64,000 bases of DNA from Romanomermis culicivorax. Lineage: Eukaryota > Nematoda > Enoplea > Mermithida > Mermithidae. Position 1 is the first letter of the stretch, and each line of letters opens with the position of its first letter. The position numbers and the translations under genes were made by a program. The stretch is from the NCBI GenBank assembly GCA_963922205.1, contig CAWUHX010000158.1, forward strand, positions 775,461 to 839,460, written 5' to 3'. This document shows positions 59,301-64,000 of this stretch, piece after piece. The notes beneath the pieces were generated by a model, which saw only the letters and a list, made by a program, of their open reading frames with translations, was not told the origin of the DNA and did not search any database.

Positions 59301-62300
59301 AACAAAGTTTACAAGAATCGCAATGGCAAAGCGAACAATCGAAAGAACGTTACGAATTTTTCGGTCGTCAATTACGAACGAAACTGGACGAATTAACGGA
59401 CGGAAATCAAAAATTGACGACGGAAAACGCTTCTTTAAAATCTATAAATGATAAAATGAACGAGGAGTTGAAAAAGCTGGAAATTTTATCGTCAAAAGTT
59501 GATAAAAATTGCGATAATTTGAACGAAGCGAATAGGATCGACGAAAATTTGAAATCTAAAATTGAAGAATTGGAAGAAAAATTGAGAATTTCCGCCGAAG
59601 AAATTCAAAACCTTAAAGTGCAGCTCCAAGAAAAAGTGAGTGAAGCGCGTAGGCGGGTTTTGCTGGGAGTCTTTGTGGCTTGAGTGATCCAAATTTCTAG
59701 AAATCTCCGTTTTCTGAAGAAGGTTTTCATCCTTGTATATTTTGATTTGTCCTCGTCAGGTTCATTTTATAAACGAAAGTCAAGAAAATTTGGACGACAA
59801 AGACCGACGTTTACGACAGTTGGAAGAATATTTAGACACCGTAACTACCGTTGATTCTAACGCTAAAAGTTTACTAGAACAGTTACACAATGAAAAAGCC
59901 GCTACGAGTAGATGCATGGGTCAAAATTTACAATTGAAGCGTCAGTTACAGGAATTGGAAGAAAAATTCGTTTCGATCGTAAGTGGTAAAAAAAGTTTAA
60001 TTCGCTATTCTGGGAAGAATTGAGTTTTTCATAGAGAAACGAAGAGATGGAGTTAGCTACAACCGTCGAATCTTTGGAACATAGTTTAAAAATATCGCGG
60101 AATGAAATAGAACAAAAAGACGCCGAGCTTCAAAAGTTGACCTTCAAGGTATTTATAGTAATTTTATTCAAAAATCTTAGAATTTTCAAGTTTTCTTTGC
60201 TAGTGGATTTTTTAACTTGAACTTAATTTAATGATGTTTTAATCACTATTTTTTGTTAGCATCGCGAGGAAATCGCTTCTCTTAAAAGTCACGTTGGCGA
60301 AAGTTTACGACAAGATTGTCGAGATGAACGTCTAGAAGATACGATACGTCATTATAAGCAACTGTACGAAAATTGCGGACAAGAACTTCAACGTTCACAA
60401 AATCGAGTGCAAATATTGGAAGCCGAATTAGAATATCATAGGAAAAATCATGAAAAATCGCCGAATGGCGATGTAAACGATAATCAAGAAACAATGGAAA
60501 AATTGAATCGTGAATTGGAAGAAACTACAGTTAGTCTATGGACAGTATTTTAAAGGAAGAATATTTACACTGTATCATATGTAACGGAGCCCCGAGGTCT
60601 GAGCGGAGGTCAGGCGACTCCTTTTGGGGCTGGGGGTCAGTTATTACCCAAAATTTTAGGAGAGGGGCTCCTGAAAGGAAAAAATTTGATTTTTTTGCCA
60701 AAAAAGTCCCAAAAAAATAATTATTTTTTTCTTAAACACTGTCAAAAATGTATTTATGGCGCGAAGCGCCAAAAAAAATGATGTTTTTGACCATTTTTTG
60801 TTCAAAAGTTGATTTTTTCGTGGAAAAATCGACAGCAAAGTGAGCAGCAAACAAAGCAGCCGAAAATTACCTTCAATAACCTGGTTAAGTGGTCAAAATT
60901 CCTCTAGTAGCCCCATACCTGTAAGAGGTCCGACCATTTGGAGGTGGGGGGTCGGAAAAAGTCGAAATTTTTCTCAAAAAGGCACTTTTTTGCCAATTTT
61001 TTCTAATTGTTTCAAGTCTGGGGGGGGGGGTTGGGTATATGGTTGGCAAGTTGGGGCGGTCCCCCCCCCAACCCCCCAATTACAGGTATGAGTAGCACTC
61101 ACGTATCGAAGCATTCATCAGCCTTTCTTATTCTCCTGAATAAATTTAACGTTTATCTACAGTATAAAGTTTTCGACCAAGCACTGTTTTTTTTTTTAGC
61201 ACGACGTCTTTAGCCAAATGGCTAAAATGACTAAAAATTTTTTAGCCAAAGGCTAAAATTTTCATTTCGCTCAAACGTGATACACTGATTGTTTTTTAAA
61301 TATTAAACATGTTATGTAAGGTGTTTTCAAGAGTTATGTTGTCACTTCAGGAACAAAACGATTATTTTTGTTCACTTTGATTAATACCCTATCTGTATAT
61401 TCATTCTTTTCATTTTTTAGCATGTCTAAGTCAATTAAAAATTTTTTCAAACCAGTCCATTCAGCTGATTTGCCAGAATTGTCTCAAATGAACAACGTGA
61501 TTCCGATCCTGATGATATAATGATCAATGACGATGTTGACGCTTCAAAAGATGATCGCGCCAAAAGATCGTACAAAAGTCATTGGACTTCAGAATTCAAT
61601 TGGTTAATAAAACTTAGTGATACTACGGTGAAGTGTTCGGTATGTGAACGCAACAAGTCCGATTCAAAGAATGATTGGGCGACAGAAAAGTGCTTGATTG
61701 ATTGGAAAAAAGATATTTTCCAAAAGCATGCCAGCAGCGTCAAACATAAACAAAATTTGTTGATTGCGCCATTGCAAAGCGGGTTCCAAAAAGCTGTGAT
61801 AACGGCAAACAAAAAGGCTTCAGAACAAACCGTTGGTCTTATGATAAATGTGTTGGCATCTCTACAGAAAGAAATGAGTATAAATAAAGTGGACTTTATT
61901 CATTCGTTGTGTGATATTCACATTGACCGCGCCTTGAGTAGCTGCAAAACGGATGGAAATATGTCTGGAGAAGGAGGAGAAAAAAGTTTAAAGCTATCGG
62001 GCAAGCATCGATCTTTGTATTCGACCTACAAAATCATTTCCGCTTTGAACCAGTCCGTAAAAAACGAACAATTTGAAATTTTTAACGATCGTCGGCTGTT
62101 TGTATTCACGTTGATGAGTCAAACCGATGTCAGTAGTTCTAAGTTACTATTGATGCAATGATGACATCATTTCCAAATTTTCGATATTTAAATTGGGCGA
62201 AAATTCAAAAAAACTAGGAAAAGCCGACTTTGCTTCATATGGAGAGGACGAAATAACTTCATTAGTAGATTTTTACAGCGAAACCAACAAATTGGACCTG

Positions 62301-63590
62301 AGCGAAATTCAAGCAGAGTGGAAGAGTTACAAGTATGTATAGAAATTCTTTCTTGATTTCCTCTATTTTTCTGAAAACCTTGACTACTAATTTGCTAATT
62401 AATTAGTACGTATATTTAGTTTTGAAATATTTACTTCACTTTCCAGTACTCGTACTTGAGATCGAATGTTGGTGCTGGCGATTTTGATTGGAAAGCTCCG
62501 TTGCGATTATGTGTTCAATCAGCCGAAGCTTTTCCTAACTTGAGACTCTTTGCCGCCATTTGTGAGCATTTAGATTATGTATATAATTACACAGTCATGA
62601 CACATTACCTGTTACTATTATATTCAAGTGTTGTGTTTTAACGCACAAAATGCCACAGTCGAAAGAGGATTTTCCACCGTTAATCGCCTGAAAACTAAAA
62701 GCAGAAATCGATTGCAAGCTCAGATGCTAGATAAGCTGCTACGTCTACGTTTGTCGGCGGCAAGTTACGATAAATTTGACTACAGCAAATCGTTGGAATG
62801 TTACTTGAAAGGAACGATTTATAGCGTCGGGAAGGCAACAAAAAGGCCAAGCATTGTGGCGACGGTATGTTACTCGCTTATCTTGTGAAATTGTTCAACT
62901 AATAATAACTTTGGGCAAATTTTAGATGCCCATGATTGTGAAGAGGACGAAGATGACGATGAAAAAGATTTGGACGAAATGTGTGCATTGCTGGATTAAT
63001 GAACAGCTTACGAATAAATTTGGATAAATATTTTCTTGTCATTGATACAATTTTCGCGAACAAAGAGTACTCAAATTTTTTTAGCCATTTGTCTAAAACC
63101 TCTAAAAATTTTTTAGCCAAACCAAAATTTTTTTAGCCAAAATAGGCCATTTGGCTAAAAAAAAAAACACTGCGACAAGAAATAATTGGGTTTCAATTTG
63201 AACGTGCTTTTTTGTTTCATTTCTGAGTCCTCCCATTCAAAAATTTTCAAATTTACTTGAAAATCGTTATCAAATGAATTTCCTAATTTTTTATCAATAT
63301 TGCTGTAACCATGTTACTATGTACATAATGATCCTAGATTTCTTTCTCAGCAACGTCTACGGCGTCTGTCGTCCGAAAATCAAGACTTCATCGCATTATG
63401 GATCAAAACGCGGCGGACGAAAATCAAAATACGATCCACGTCGAATTGGGTCGAGCGGTCGATCGTTGTACATTTTTATCCCAAGAAAAATGAACGTTTG
63501 AGGAATACTGTTGCGGCGTTAAACGACCAGCTAGAACGAGTGACTTCCGGTACGATGGTAATTCCGAATAATGGAAGAAAGTCGCCCTGA
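56357..63590 (+). CDS. GOLGA2: GM130/GOLGA2-like golgin, 11 exons
   Basis: Coiled-coil tether of the cis-Golgi. Exons: 56357-56398, 57109-57489, 57876-57974, 58049-58168, 58225-58485, 58552-58675, 59199-59635, 59760-59978, 60035-60148, 60260-60529, 63351-63590. Every junction keeps phase; 768 residues. The N-terminus KLAAAKRK then LKSFQQHQ matches GM130 (SKLAAAKKKLREYQQR), the conserved basic start that binds p115/importin. Residues about 15-141 are Ser-rich and disordered. Heptad coiled coil runs from about 142 to 690, including TMTVLIQEKSDLQTQLKHT, parallel to GM130 [21 protein letters not shown], and SRCMGQNLQLKRQLQELEEK. The human protein has about 1,000 residues and ends in a GRASP65-binding motif that is not seen here. 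Exon 2 could also end at GTTTGA 15 bases later. The last exon shows a frame anomaly. Confidence 0.88.
56404..56502. mobile_element. 99-bp hAT-like MITE at the GOLGA2 exon 1 donor, word CCCC
   Basis: Ends CACTGTTAATTTTTTCCCCC and GGGGAAAAGAAACAGTG, with internal CCCC/GGGG palindromes around CAAAT/ATTTG. The flanking 8-mers AAGGTAAT (56396-56403) and AAGGTGAT (56503-56510) match 7 of 8. The duplicated target contains the last codon of exon 1 and the GT donor, so a second potential donor follows the element. Confidence 0.75.
56530..57050. mobile_element. probable family X-like element in GOLGA2 intron 1 (right border unknown)
   Basis: Begins CACTGTTTTCTTTTTTCGC, then ACCCTTTCG...CATTTGGCGAAAGGGGTC, closely paralleling the start of 28169 but with a different word (TTCGCC). 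A GGCGCGAAGAACG motif at about 56883 is like the family hairpin. The right end was not found; the coordinate given is only the last position before exon 2 sequence. Confidence 0.4.
60914..61090. mobile_element. W-family hAT-like element, copy in GOLGA2 intron 10
   Basis: Ends CATACCTGTAAGAGGTCCG and CCCCAATTACAGGTATG. Flanking 8-mers AGTAGCCC and AGTAGCAC match 7 of 8. G/C runs; inverse orientation relative to 37403 and 38821. Confidence 0.75.
61182..63172 (+). mobile_element. hAT transposon, internally deleted, word AGCC
   Basis: Left end CACTG plus an 11-T run then AGC; right end GGCT, 11 A, CACTG. Several TTTAGCCAAATGGCTAAAA palindromes lie inside both ends. Flanks CGACCAAG and CGACAAGA differ by one indel, consistent with an 8-bp duplication. 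It contains a transposase gene lacking the catalytic core. It is the only element with the CACTG-T(n)-word ends that carries recognisable transposase exons, so its intact relatives are candidates for the enzyme mobilising that group. Confidence 0.75.
61422..63000 (+). pseudogene. hAT transposase with TTF/C2H2-type finger, missing catalytic middle
   Basis: N-terminus MSKSIKNFFKP is followed by a one-base frameshift near 61500, then DPDDIMINDDVDASKDDR and a zinc-binding segment VKCSVCERNKSD...KHASSVKHKQN. The long frame stops at 62161. C-terminal pieces follow in other frames: KLGKADFASYGEDEITSL and LSEIQAEWKSYK (before 62335), then after a TTTCCAG acceptor LRLCVQSAEAFPNLRLFAA, and after a second intron QNATVERGFSTVNRLKTKSR with LDKLLRLRLSA, the hAT dimerisation block. 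The acidic end CEEDEDDDEKDLDEMCALLD closes the gene. The DDE-bearing centre is absent. Confidence 0.7.
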
Positions 63591-64000
63591 ATTTCGTAAC
63601 GACGACCAATCTTCGGTTTGTAGTGAACATTTTGAACTAAAAAGTAAAATAATTCGAATGTTATTTCCTCAAATTTTGAAATTTTTCTGAAATCGTTGAT
63701 CAACAGGTTTTGAAGATTGAAATATTTTTTCTGAAAAAAATTTCAATGTAAAACTACTCTAGTCGGGAATAATTGTGACAGCTATAATAGAGATTTGTTC
63801 AACTTAATCAATTTTTTTGTAAAAATCTGCTGATTTCTGAATATCGTATTTTTTGTTCATAGTCATTTTGTTCCTCGTATTGTTTTTATTTTTTTGATTC
63901 AAATTTTTTATGGGCTTGTCAAGTGCTGTGTTTTTTGTGTCCAATATCTATATTTTAATTTTCCTTCGTCTTTCTTGCTTTTAATTTACTTTTTTGTTTA
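63591..64000. other. downstream flank, nothing recognised
   Basis: AT-rich 3' flank of GOLGA2 with no exon-like frame. Confidence 0.5.

Noticed and set aside
48474..63590. An operon of the NDUFA4-like gene and GOLGA2
   Set aside because: Same strand, but the 608-bp gap and lack of a clear SL2-type intercistronic signal leave it unsupported.

Overview
The window looks like a nematode nuclear contig. It is AT-rich, with genes split by GT-AG introns, very T-rich acceptors (TTTTCAG), splice acceptors just ahead of start codons as expected for trans-splicing, dispersed CTACAGTA/TACTGTAG motifs, and three degenerate blocks of the nematode-type telomere hexamer TTAGGC. I cannot name the genus. No rRNA, tRNA or CRISPR was recognised.

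From left to right. 0-5 kb: a two-exon achaete-scute-type bHLH factor on the minus strand, with a cluster of TGACCA sites behind it. 5-12.3 kb: non-coding sequence, a degenerate ~120-bp tandem array and ~0.95 kb of pure C/T tract. 12.5-13.1 kb: a single-exon orphan gene. 16.7-17.5 kb: a foldback-like element. 17.7-24.3 kb: a three-exon minus-strand gene for a small secreted cysteine-rich protein. 24.9-33.1 kb: dead hAT transposase, hAT-like elements and a second foldback. 33.4-36.2 kb: a TMEM9 homologue on the minus strand (5' end not found) with two alternative transmembrane exons. 36.3-43.6 kb: nested hAT-like elements. 43.7 kb: one orphan minus-strand exon. 48.5-55.7 kb: a small NDUFA4/B12D-like mitochondrial membrane protein, whose intron 2 holds a three-level transposon nest. 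56.4-63.6 kb: an 11-exon GM130/GOLGA2 golgin, with a 99-bp MITE at its first donor site and a deleted hAT transposon in its last intron.

The strongest unexpected signal is a population of hAT-like elements. They share the ends CACTG-T(n)...A(n)-CAGTG and 8-bp target duplications, several of them perfect, but each carries a different short palindromic 'word' just inside the T-run (GCAC, GTAC, CTCC, CCTC, TTCCAC, AGCC, GTGCCA, GGCTCC and others), often spaced by CAAATGG/CCATTTG. Related internal backbones occur with different words. Second in interest are the duplicated, phase-matched TM exons of the TMEM9 gene and the MITE that duplicated the GOLGA2 exon-1 splice donor.

The cellular genes are functionally unrelated and no operon is proven. 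The NDUFA4-like gene and GOLGA2 are co-oriented, about 0.6 kb apart.
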